7,624 bases of DNA, taken from Dehalococcoidia bacterium. Its GTDB lineage: Bacteria > Chloroflexota > Dehalococcoidia > Lucifugimonadales > UBA3495. Shown here one piece after another: positions 1 through 5,302 of the stretch. Under the pieces are notes generated by a model. It worked only from the letters and a program-made list of their open reading frames with translations, was not told the DNA's origin and made no database searches. The stretch is taken from contig DPHC01000002.1 of assembly GCA_003523055.1 (NCBI GenBank), forward strand, positions 144,528 to 152,151, given 5' to 3'. Both the position numbers and the translations under genes were made by a program. Each line of letters starts with the position of its first letter. The stretch's first letter is position 1.

Positions 1-94
1 ACATTTATTAAATTGCGTCCATGCATATATTTTTATTAATTCTGTATGCTCTTATATTTTAGGGCATTAGTAATACTTTCAAAACTATGCACTC

Positions 95-145
95 GTTAAT
101 CAGTTAATGTCTGTATCAATTAATAGTTAATACTGGTATACTTAA
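95..145 (+). promoter_or_regulatory. Cluster of TTAA motifs upstream of the ABC ATPase gene, possible operator
   Basis: TTAA occurs five times, at 96, 104, 120, 127 and 142, and three of these are extended to GTTAAT (95, 103, 126). They form two close pairs, TTAA-N4-TTAA and TTAA-N3-TTAA, and they flank the predicted -10 element and lie over the -35 region. DtxR-family repressors bind AT-rich dyads near promoters, and such a regulator is the second gene of this unit, so autoregulation is a reasonable inference. The region is generally AT-rich, so chance is a real alternative. The rest of bases 1-94 shows no gene and no clear signal. Confidence 0.3.
134..142 (+). promoter_or_regulatory. Extended -10 promoter for the ABC ATPase/DtxR unit
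   Basis: TGGTATACT fits the extended -10 pattern TGnTATAAT with one mismatch. No good -35 lies 16-18 bases upstream (the best is TATCAA at 114-119), as is usual for extended -10 promoters. Transcription would start near 149, leaving a short leader of about 25 bases before the ATG at 174. It overlaps the TTAA cluster, so a repressor bound there would block it. Confidence 0.45.
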
Positions 146-161
146 ATGGTAAATTCATCGT

Positions 162-168
162 AAGAAGG
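162..168 (+). promoter_or_regulatory. Ribosome binding site fixing the ATPase start at 174
   Basis: AAGAAGG lies five bases before the ATG at 174. It matters because the protein has about 40 residues ahead of the usual ABC start. This site supports translation of that extension rather than a start closer to the conserved domain. Confidence 0.6.
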
Positions 169-173
169 TACTG

Positions 174-1355
174 ATGACAACGAGCTGGCAAGATATTAAA
201 AGCTTCTGTGGAACTGGAGCAGGTAGAGTCTTTAGAGACCTTGGTTGGAGACGAAAATCCAGAGATTCTATTACAGGATCACCTTTGCCTCCAGCTTTAA
301 GTTGCCGGTCTTTAAGTAAATCTTTCGGCGACTTCCAAGCACTCAATTCTATTGACCTAGAAATTCAGAGTGGAGAGGTCGTGGCCTTATTAGGTCCAAG
401 CGGTTGTGGTAAAACAACAACTCTTAGACTGATTGCTGGATTTGAACAACCAGATAGTGGCACTATACTATTAGAAGATGAAGTTATATCAGATAAAGCA
501 ATTTGCCTTCCTCCTAACAAACGTGACATCGGTATGGTATTTCAAGACGGTGCATTATTTCCCCACCTAACTGTGCGAGATAATTTAGGATTTGCCTTAG
601 ACGGAATGGCTAACAAAAAACACTTAATCGATGAAATGCTAGAAAAAGTCCAGTTGACTGAATTTCAAAATAGGCTACCTTACCAGTTGTCTGGAGGCCA
701 ACAGCAGAGGGTGGCAATTGGGCGAGCATTAATTAGTTCTCCTCAATTATTGATGATGGATGAGCCGTTCTCCAATTTAGATTCAACTCTGAGATATCAG
801 ATACGAGAAGAAGTACGGCATATAGTAAGAGAAGCAGGTATAACTACCATATTCGTCACACATGACCAACAGGAAGCCATGTATTTTGGCGATACTATTG
901 CTGTGATGAATCAGGGCGTAATAGAACAGTTCGGTACTCCTGAAGAGATATTCCATGAACCGAAGTCAAAGTTTGTCGCAGAATTCATAGGCTCTGTTGA
1001 CTTCCTACCATGTAAGTTATCACAAGAACAATTGGTATCAGAAGTCGTAACTGTAAACTTGCAAAGTAACCCCTCCATAGTAAATACAATACTCAGTTCT
1101 AAACAACCTCCGGAATTCATGAGTCGACCTGACTGCATAGAAGTTTCACCTTCAGATATTGGGCATGGAACCATAATGTCACGAGAATTTTATGGAGCTT
1201 TCTATATGTATTTAATTAAACTCCATTCAGGGACAGTTCTTAGAAGTCTTATGCCTCACACATCTGAATACCCCCCAGGCCAATTAGTAAATTTAACTCT
1301 AAGAGATGGTCATCATTTAAAAACATTTGTCGCCGGACAATTAGTGGAGGTTTAA
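174..1355 (+). CDS. ABC transporter ATP-binding protein, FbpC/PotA type (probable iron/metal uptake)
   Basis: This is the cytoplasmic ATPase of an import ABC transporter. All nucleotide-binding motifs are intact: Walker A GPSGCGKT at residues 74-81, Q-loop Gln124 in VFQDG, signature LSGGQ at 172-176, Walker B LLMMDEP at 192-198, the D-loop after it, and switch His230. Residues 280-390 look like the TOBE regulatory domain found in the FbpC, PotA, CysA and MalK group. Its 393 residues are longer than the usual 340-370 because of about 40 basic, polar residues before the conserved core, which starts near residue 41. The core resembles ferric-iron FbpC most, and the DtxR-type regulator one base downstream supports a metal substrate. 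Substrate is inferred; spermidine, thiamine or sulfate importers share this architecture. No permease or binding protein is in the window, so those partners must lie elsewhere, perhaps left of base 1. Confidence 0.9.
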   Translation: MTTSWQDIKSFCGTGAGRVFRDLGWRRKSRDSITGSPLPPALSCRSLSKSFGDFQALNSIDLEIQSGEVVALLGPSGCGKTTTLRLIAGFEQPDSGTILLEDEVISDKAICLPPNKRDIGMVFQDGALFPHLTVRDNLGFALDGMANKKHLIDEMLEKVQLTEFQNRLPYQLSGGQQQRVAIGRALISSPQLLMMDEPFSNLDSTLRYQIREEVRHIVREAGITTIFVTHDQQEAMYFGDTIAVMNQGVIEQFGTPEEIFHEPKSKFVAEFIGSVDFLPCKLSQEQLVSEVVTVNLQSNPSIVNTILSSKQPPEFMSRPDCIEVSPSDIGHGTIMSREFYGAFYMYLIKLHSGTVLRSLMPHTSEYPPGQLVNLTLRDGHHLKTFVAGQLVEV

Positions 1356-1356
1356 C

Positions 1357-2130
1357 ATGACGTTATCGTCTGAAAAAACATCTAGAATATACTGCCATAT
1401 GAGATTAAGCCACGTAGACAAAATAAGTTCTAGTACTGATCTGAGTAGACTCTCCCAAAGTACGGAAAATTACCTCCTAAACATTTATAATTTGTGGGAA
1501 GAAGACTTGTGCCCTACAGTAACCCAGTTGATTCAGTCTCTAAAAGACTTGCCTGAATCTGAAGGTATTGGAACATCTATGCCATCGGTAACAGCAATGG
1601 TAGGTAGAATGCAGAAACAAAATTTAATAAGTCAAAATTCAGAACGCCGATTGGAATTGACAGAAACCGGATTCAACGAAGCAGAAGACATAGTGCGAAG
1701 ACACAGATTAGCTGAGTGTTTGGTAGTAGATATCATGGAAATGGACCTCGCCGAAGCTCATGAAGAAGCTCACAGGTTGGAGCACGGTATGTCATTAGCA
1801 TTCCAGCACCATCTGTCAAAATCTTTGGGATACCCCACACGCTCACCTTTCGGCAGAGCAATACCTGGATCCGGGTCTCCGATTCTTCCAGTTAACTCTA
1901 TAGATTTATCAGAATGTGAAATAGGGCCTTCTTACACTATCGTCAGAATACCGCAGGAACAAAAAGAATTGATCAGATATCTCAGTGATTCCTCTTTAAC
2001 CCCTGGGCAACTAATCTCAATTACTGAATCTTCACCCATGATATCAGTGCTACGTATAGCCACTACAACAACTGAAATTTCCATGGGATTCGACATAGCC
2101 AAACAAATAATTGCGTTACCTAACAGTTAG
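1357..2130 (+). CDS. DtxR/MntR-family metal-dependent transcriptional repressor
   Basis: This is a 257-residue DNA-binding regulator of the DtxR/IdeR/MntR family, which represses metal-uptake genes when loaded with Fe(II) or Mn(II). It has a winged helix-turn-helix at about residues 34-103 (recognition helix near 75-88), a dimerisation and metal-binding domain at about 105-170, and a C-terminal FeoA/SH3-like domain at about 188-255. Family metal residues are visible: His116, Glu120 and His135 match DtxR His79, Glu83 and His98, and Glu142-His143 match Glu105-His106. At the two positions that set metal preference, it has Asn38 for DtxR Met10 and His139 for Cys102 (MntR has Asp and Glu there). 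About 30 extra residues precede the domain. GTGGAGG at 1344-1350 fixes the start, and only one base separates it from the ATPase stop, so the two are co-transcribed. It probably controls that transporter and itself. Confidence 0.88.
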   Translation: MTLSSEKTSRIYCHMRLSHVDKISSSTDLSRLSQSTENYLLNIYNLWEEDLCPTVTQLIQSLKDLPESEGIGTSMPSVTAMVGRMQKQNLISQNSERRLELTETGFNEAEDIVRRHRLAECLVVDIMEMDLAEAHEEAHRLEHGMSLAFQHHLSKSLGYPTRSPFGRAIPGSGSPILPVNSIDLSECEIGPSYTIVRIPQEQKELIRYLSDSSLTPGQLISITESSPMISVLRIATTTTEISMGFDIAKQIIALPNS

Positions 2131-2689
2131 AATCTAGGGAGCGTTTTACTCGTTCCCATGATTCTGGTTTTGTTTGATTGGGGAATTGTTCTGTGTCTCC
2201 ATTAAACACCACGTTTAACACAATTAACACAGGTCCAGTTTCATTCATAATGGATTCCATTCCGAGCAACAAATCTTCTGTGTTAGAATAATTATAAGCT
2301 TTTTTATATCCCGCCCCTAGTGCCATGGCGGCAAAATCTGTTTTCTGAGACCCTTGGATTGGAGTACCTCCTGTGGAATAAAAAGACTGGTCGTTGAACA
2401 CAAAATGAATGAAGTTTTCGGGTTCGCTTTCAGCCACGGTAGTTAAGGACCCGATATCTGTTCGTAGAGTAGAGTCGCAATCCAACACAATTACTTTTTT
2501 TTGATCCAACGCCAACGAAATACCTAATCCGACTGCCGGTGCTCGATCCATGCAATCAACTAAATCTATATCTAAGTCACGTCTTTGAGAAATATGTTGC
2601 CATTCTTTAAGGGTCTGTGACGTCGAAACAACTACTGCATCATTTCTATGGTAGTTTATAGCTTTTGCTGCGTCCGTCGAGGTTATCAT
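2120..2689 (-). CDS. Divergent paralogue of a ThDP decarboxylase diphosphate-binding subunit (ComE-like), possibly catalytically altered
   Basis: This 189-residue protein aligns end to end with the ComE-like subunit encoded at 2978-3562. Shared segments include MI-x-x-T-[DE]-A at the start, HFVF and TGG-x-P around residues 95-110, and ETGPVL near the end. Two ThDP signatures are changed. The SGAMG of the intact copy is DCMDR here (residues 45-49), and the metal-binding GDGS is CDST (71-74), keeping only the Asp. The Asn ligand in FDNGAY is Asp100 in FNDQSF. It may be a regulatory or non-catalytic subunit, or an enzyme with a shifted cofactor site; the intact reading frame argues against decay. 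I start it at 2689, not at the in-frame ATG at 2719: the paralogue begins at the equivalent residue, AAAGGA lies five bases upstream, and the 2719 start falls within a hairpin. It overlaps the DtxR-type gene tail to tail by 11 bases. Confidence 0.8.
   Translation of the reverse strand: MITSTDAAKAINYHRNDAVVVSTSQTLKEWQHISQRRDLDIDLVDCMDRAPAVGLGISLALDQKKVIVLDCDSTLRTDIGSLTTVAESEPENFIHFVFNDQSFYSTGGTPIQGSQKTDFAAMALGAGYKKAYNYSNTEDLLLGMESIMNETGPVLIVLNVVFNGDTEQFPNQTKPESWERVKRSLDSNC
2137..2157 (+). terminator. Hairpin just after the DtxR-type gene, possible weak terminator
   Basis: GGGAGCG-N7-CGTTCCC forms a 7-bp stem with one G-U pair, seven bases after the stop codon at 2130. In the opposite strand the same position is an A-C mismatch, so the structure is better formed in plus-strand RNA. 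The following sequence is only loosely T-rich and lacks a clean T-run, so termination may be inefficient. It lies inside the 3' end of the convergent coding region. Confidence 0.4.
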
Positions 2690-2695
2690 TTCATT

Positions 2696-2709
2696 CCTTT
2701 TGAAAAAGG
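2696..2709 (-). promoter_or_regulatory. Small hairpin covering the ribosome binding site of the paralogue gene
   Basis: On the minus strand CCTTT-TTCA-AAAGG forms a 5-bp stem that pairs the ribosome binding site of the start at 2689. Four bases of its 5' arm (2706-2709) are also used by the larger hairpin at 2706-2751, so the two structures exclude each other. Function is inferred from the geometry only. Confidence 0.35.
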
Positions 2710-2751
2710 CAACCACCATAAACTACAGCATAGTTTGTCGTTGGTTGCCTT
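2703..2751 (-). terminator. Terminator-like hairpin with T-run between the small membrane protein gene and the paralogue
   Basis: A perfect 10-bp stem pairs 2706-2715 with 2742-2751. Inside it a second perfect 6-bp stem pairs 2720-2725 with 2731-2736 around a 5-base loop. On the minus strand the structure runs straight into TTTTT, as in an intrinsic terminator, and it begins four bases after the stop codon of the 61-residue gene. The next gene starts only about 14 bases after the T-run, leaving no room for a promoter between them. It is therefore either a partial terminator or attenuator that sets the level of the last gene, or an RNA-processing and stability element. Confidence 0.65.
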
Positions 2752-2755
2752 ATCT

Positions 2756-2941
2756 TTAAGATCTCAGTTTCCTTCTAGCAGAAACCACAACTCCTAGTCC
2801 GACAGGAATTAATAAAGAACCCAATAGCCCTGTTACCCATTTATCTTCAAGTATTTGATCGAATAATATATACCAACCTAGGGCAAATAACCCATATCCA
2901 ACCAAGCGTTTACTTAATTGGCCAGCAATTATTTTTAGCAT
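2756..2941 (-). CDS. Small two-helix membrane protein, function unknown
   Basis: A 61-residue protein with hydrophobic segments at about residues 13-31 and 36-54, joined by a short acidic and polar turn (DQILEDK), and a basic C-terminus (ARRKLRS). This predicts a helical hairpin in the cytoplasmic membrane with both ends inside. I do not recognise a family. An in-frame stop just upstream makes the ATG at 2941 the first possible start. The ribosome binding site is weak (GAAGAG about 10 bases upstream; GGTGGAG is too far at 21 bases). It lies 36 bases after the ComE-like gene and directly before a terminator-like hairpin, so it is probably co-transcribed with the decarboxylase subunits. It could be a chance ORF, but the clear membrane pattern and fit in the gene row favour a real gene. 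Confidence 0.6.
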   Translation of the reverse strand: MLKIIAGQLSKRLVGYGLFALGWYILFDQILEDKWVTGLLGSLLIPVGLGVVVSARRKLRS

Positions 2942-2977
2942 AACTTAATATTTCTCTTCGATCTCCACCGATGTTTT

Positions 2978-3562
2978 TTAGGACAAAGCTTTAGGCAACT
3001 CTATAATTGCATCTTTCATAGTTCTTCTTGGTCGTTCTCTAAATTGGACAGGTGTGTTCTCGATTTCTTTATCAACCGCCAATCGAACAAAAACTGGGCC
3101 TTCAGCCGCGAAAACTTCATCAATACCCGTAACGAGATCTTCAAGGTTCTCAAAGGAGAAAGTTGCAGCATATCCAGCTGCATCTCCCATAGCTTTCCAA
3201 TCTACAATCCCAGCGCCTGGGACAGGTTGTCCACCGGTTACACAGTATGCTCCGTTATCAAATACGAAGTGGTACATGTTTTTGACTGATTTATTAGCAA
3301 CAGTGACCATTGTTCCAAGATTCATTAACAGGCTTCCATCGCCATCCAAACACATGACTTTTCTGTCAGGGTTCGCAAGAGCAACACCTAATGCGAAATT
3401 TCCGGCTTTGCCCATAGCCCCAGACAATGGTACATCTAAGGAGTCATTAGAACTCACAGTGGGAAGCCCGAAACGTGCGTTACCCGCATTCATTGTAGCT
3501 ACGATAACTGAATTTTCTCTTTTGCTGTTAAGTAATTTAACAGCTTCTGTATTATTTATCAT
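2978..3562 (-). CDS. Sulfopyruvate/phosphonopyruvate decarboxylase-like protein, ThDP diphosphate-binding (beta, ComE-like) subunit
   Basis: This 194-residue protein is the C-terminal (diphosphate-binding) half of a ThDP enzyme. Visible motifs are SGAMG at 47-51, which contacts the cofactor, and the Mg/ThDP motif from GDGS at 74-77 to FDNGAY at 101-106, with Asp75 and Asn103 as the expected metal ligands. Its length fits ComE, the beta subunit of sulfopyruvate decarboxylase, and the C-terminal half of phosphonopyruvate decarboxylase. With the alpha subunit encoded 13 bases upstream it should build a cytoplasmic complex that decarboxylates a 2-oxo acid to an aldehyde. Its ribosome binding site AGGAG overlaps the stop codon of the alpha gene (TAGGAG), pointing to translational coupling and equal subunit amounts. 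No phosphoenolpyruvate mutase or coenzyme M genes are nearby, so sulfopyruvate or another substrate cannot be settled from sequence. Confidence 0.87.
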   Translation of the reverse strand: MINNTEAVKLLNSKRENSVIVATMNAGNARFGLPTVSSNDSLDVPLSGAMGKAGNFALGVALANPDRKVMCLDGDGSLLMNLGTMVTVANKSVKNMYHFVFDNGAYCVTGGQPVPGAGIVDWKAMGDAAGYAATFSFENLEDLVTGIDEVFAAEGPVFVRLAVDKEIENTPVQFRERPRRTMKDAIIELPKALS

Positions 3563-3575
3563 TTTATATTATCTC

Positions 3576-4085
3576 CTAGTCCGAACCGAATTCTGTACCA
3601 ACAAGTACGCCGACGGGTTTATTAGTCCTATATGCTTCTTCCATAGCGATACTTATTCTGTCGGCATCAGCATCGCTTTCTATTAGGTAGTAATTAATTC
3701 CCCAAGTATGAAGATGGTGTTCGATATAAACAGCTGCACTGTCAGGAGTAGGTCCTCTTCTAGACCACCCTCTATAACCAATGAGCATAACCAAAGGTTG
3801 ATTTATGTCTAATCCTAATCCCCGTATTGAATCACCGGATTCGAATATACCAGTGTTTTGAATAAGTACTACTGGTTTTTTTCCGCCAACCCATAGACCT
3901 GCAGCCACTGCCATGGTTTCACCTTCTCTACAGACAGGGACCAAGTCTAGAGTAGGAGTGTCGTTCATCAATTCATATAAAAAATTGGTCTCGCTGTCAG
4001 GCAGCCATACGACGTGAGTAACGTCATTTTTTACTAACTGATCTACAAGGGATTTTGGGTGTAATATTGATTCGTAGGTTGTCAT
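3576..4085 (-). CDS. Sulfopyruvate/phosphonopyruvate decarboxylase-like protein, ThDP pyrimidine-binding (alpha, ComD-like) subunit
   Basis: This 169-residue protein is the N-terminal (pyrimidine-binding) half of a ThDP decarboxylase and the partner of the following gene. The key motif is CREGETMAVAAG (residues 52-63). Glu54 matches the conserved glutamate that activates the thiamine ring in the REEEG/NEGNA motif of ComD and phosphonopyruvate decarboxylase. KKPVVLIQNTG (69-79) is the typical strand and turn after it, and LVMLIGYRG (98-106) with the following RRGPTPDSA region matches the family's next strand and loop. Length agrees with ComD. AGGAG at 4091-4095, five bases before the ATG, gives a strong start. 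The fused form of this enzyme occurs in phosphonate producers; the split form here resembles the sulfopyruvate type. Substrate assignment is inferred. Confidence 0.85.
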   Translation of the reverse strand: MTTYESILHPKSLVDQLVKNDVTHVVWLPDSETNFLYELMNDTPTLDLVPVCREGETMAVAAGLWVGGKKPVVLIQNTGIFESGDSIRGLGLDINQPLVMLIGYRGWSRRGPTPDSAAVYIEHHLHTWGINYYLIESDADADRISIAMEEAYRTNKPVGVLVGTEFGSD

Positions 4086-4100
4086 AAAAGCTCCTATTTC

Positions 4101-4118
4101 AAGTAGATAATCCTACTT
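4101..4118 (-). other. Inverted repeat in the gap before the alpha-subunit gene
   Basis: AAGTAG-N6-CTACTT is a perfect 6-bp stem lying in the 54-base gap between the 382-residue gene and the ComD-like gene. It has no T-run, so it does not look like a terminator. It sits five bases before the ribosome binding site at 4091-4095 and may influence mRNA processing or initiation. Short AT-rich stems arise by chance, so support is modest. Confidence 0.3.
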
Positions 4119-4139
4119 TACTGTGTTTGACATTGATAG

Positions 4140-5288
4140 TCAAATTACCTTATCAAATTTTAACTTAGCTACAGTTTTACTAGCACAGATACACTTATAT
4201 AAATCCAATGGAAGAAACGAATGTTCACAACATTTCATGTCAATAAAAAACCGTAATACTTCCACTATTTGATCAGCTTCACCAGTATTTAACCCGGCAG
4301 GCACAGGGGTTTTGGGTTTATTGGCAATCAAATAATCATAGAAAGCACCGCAAACTGATATGACAACGTCTTCATCATACCCTTTAATCATTCGAAGTTC
4401 CGCTGCTTTTATGTATTGCTCCATTCGGAACAAAATCCAATCCATTAGTATTAGATTTTCTGATACATTAGAAGGAAATTCAGGGGTATCCATTATGGAT
4501 AATTCTTTTTCACAATTCAGATAAGTCAGTTCATTTTCCGGCATCAAGTACACAGGTACATGGATCCAAATATTATATTGTAATAATTCTCTATCTATCG
4601 TTAAAAGAAATGCCAGTTTGCAATAAAGATAACTTAAAGGAGCGTTGGCAGCCACCAAGATAGAATTCAATTGAAAAAAAAGTATATCGTAGGGATCCAA
4701 CAAACAAGACAGCCCTGTTGTTCCAACTTCGCTAACTACCGCTCTAGTCTTGGACCCGTCAGAATCTTCGTTTACTAATATAGAGCTACTAAAGTCAATT
4801 GGAAGCTTGTAACTATTTTCAGCATCGGTTATTTTCTGGACCATGAATACCGATTGATACGGGATCCAATTGCTCTTTCTCATGTTTATATTGTTCTTTT
4901 TAATAATCTGTTCCGAAATGGATCCGCATATGTTGGAAAGTGTTCGTATATCAAGAAGTTGTACAATCCAGGAATAAATATCAGGATCAAAAAAGTTACT
5001 TATACCTTTAGCCCTATAATAATCCCCAGAAACGACTTCTTCCCATCTATTGTAGTCATATACAATTTGGTTACCTTCTATATATAAAAATGCCAGTATT
5101 CTGAGTTCTAAGGCTACCGCGGTTTCGATGCAGAATTGATTAAACTTATCTTCTTCAGATTTTTTTTCAATGACAAAATAAGTGCTTAGATGCTGCCACG
5201 TATTAAAATAAGACACCACTAGAGGAGTGTTTTTGTTGGTAATTAAGGTATCTAACAACATTTTATGTATGTTTTCTAATGAGAGCAT
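4140..5288 (-). CDS. Protein of unknown function (382 residues)
   Basis: I do not recognise this protein. It is a soluble-looking, mostly helical sequence rich in Leu, Ile, Asn and Tyr, with no signal peptide and no clear membrane segment. It has ten cysteines, and the C-terminal part carries a cluster, CC-E-H at 353-356 followed by C-I-C at 366-368, that could bind a metal, although this is speculative. Residues 180-220 contain a run SEVGTTGLSCLLDPYDILFF that may form a small domain core. It starts 14 bases after gatA and lies 54 bases before the ComD-like gene, inside the same-strand row. The ATG at 5288 has no good ribosome binding site. It looks more AT-rich than gatA, which together with lack of recognisable homology suggests a lineage-specific or recently acquired gene. 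The full-length open frame in a packed row supports it as real. Confidence 0.75.
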   Translation of the reverse strand: MLSLENIHKMLLDTLITNKNTPLVVSYFNTWQHLSTYFVIEKKSEEDKFNQFCIETAVALELRILAFLYIEGNQIVYDYNRWEEVVSGDYYRAKGISNFFDPDIYSWIVQLLDIRTLSNICGSISEQIIKKNNINMRKSNWIPYQSVFMVQKITDAENSYKLPIDFSSSILVNEDSDGSKTRAVVSEVGTTGLSCLLDPYDILFFQLNSILVAANAPLSYLYCKLAFLLTIDRELLQYNIWIHVPVYLMPENELTYLNCEKELSIMDTPEFPSNVSENLILMDWILFRMEQYIKAAELRMIKGYDEDVVISVCGAFYDYLIANKPKTPVPAGLNTGEADQIVEVLRFFIDMKCCEHSFLPLDLYKCICASKTVAKLKFDKVI

Positions 5289-5302
5289 TTTGTGATCTTA
5301 TT

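Noticed and set aside
1..26. Possible start of a divergent minus-strand gene at the left edge (ATG at 26)
   Set aside because: Only eight codons are visible, there is no ribosome binding site, and it cannot be told from chance.
155..1174. Minus-strand open frames at 155-346 and 911-1174
   Set aside because: They are opposite the ABC ATPase coding frame, show low-complexity composition and no start signals; they are shadows of the real gene.
2690..2719. Upstream ATG at 2719 for the divergent ComE-like gene
   Set aside because: It lies in the terminator-like hairpin, has no ribosome binding site close by, and would add ten residues absent from the paralogue. The ATG at 2689 has AAAGGA five bases upstream.
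3054..3686. Long open frame on the plus strand (210 codons)
   Set aside because: It lies fully antisense to the two ThDP subunit genes, has no ribosome binding site and no recognisable domain, and the minus-strand genes have clear family motifs.
4086..4139. Internal minus-strand promoter before the ComD-like gene
   Set aside because: Only weak -10-like strings (GATTAT) occur and no matching -35 is at the right distance; the TTGACA seen there is on the plus strand and leads nowhere.
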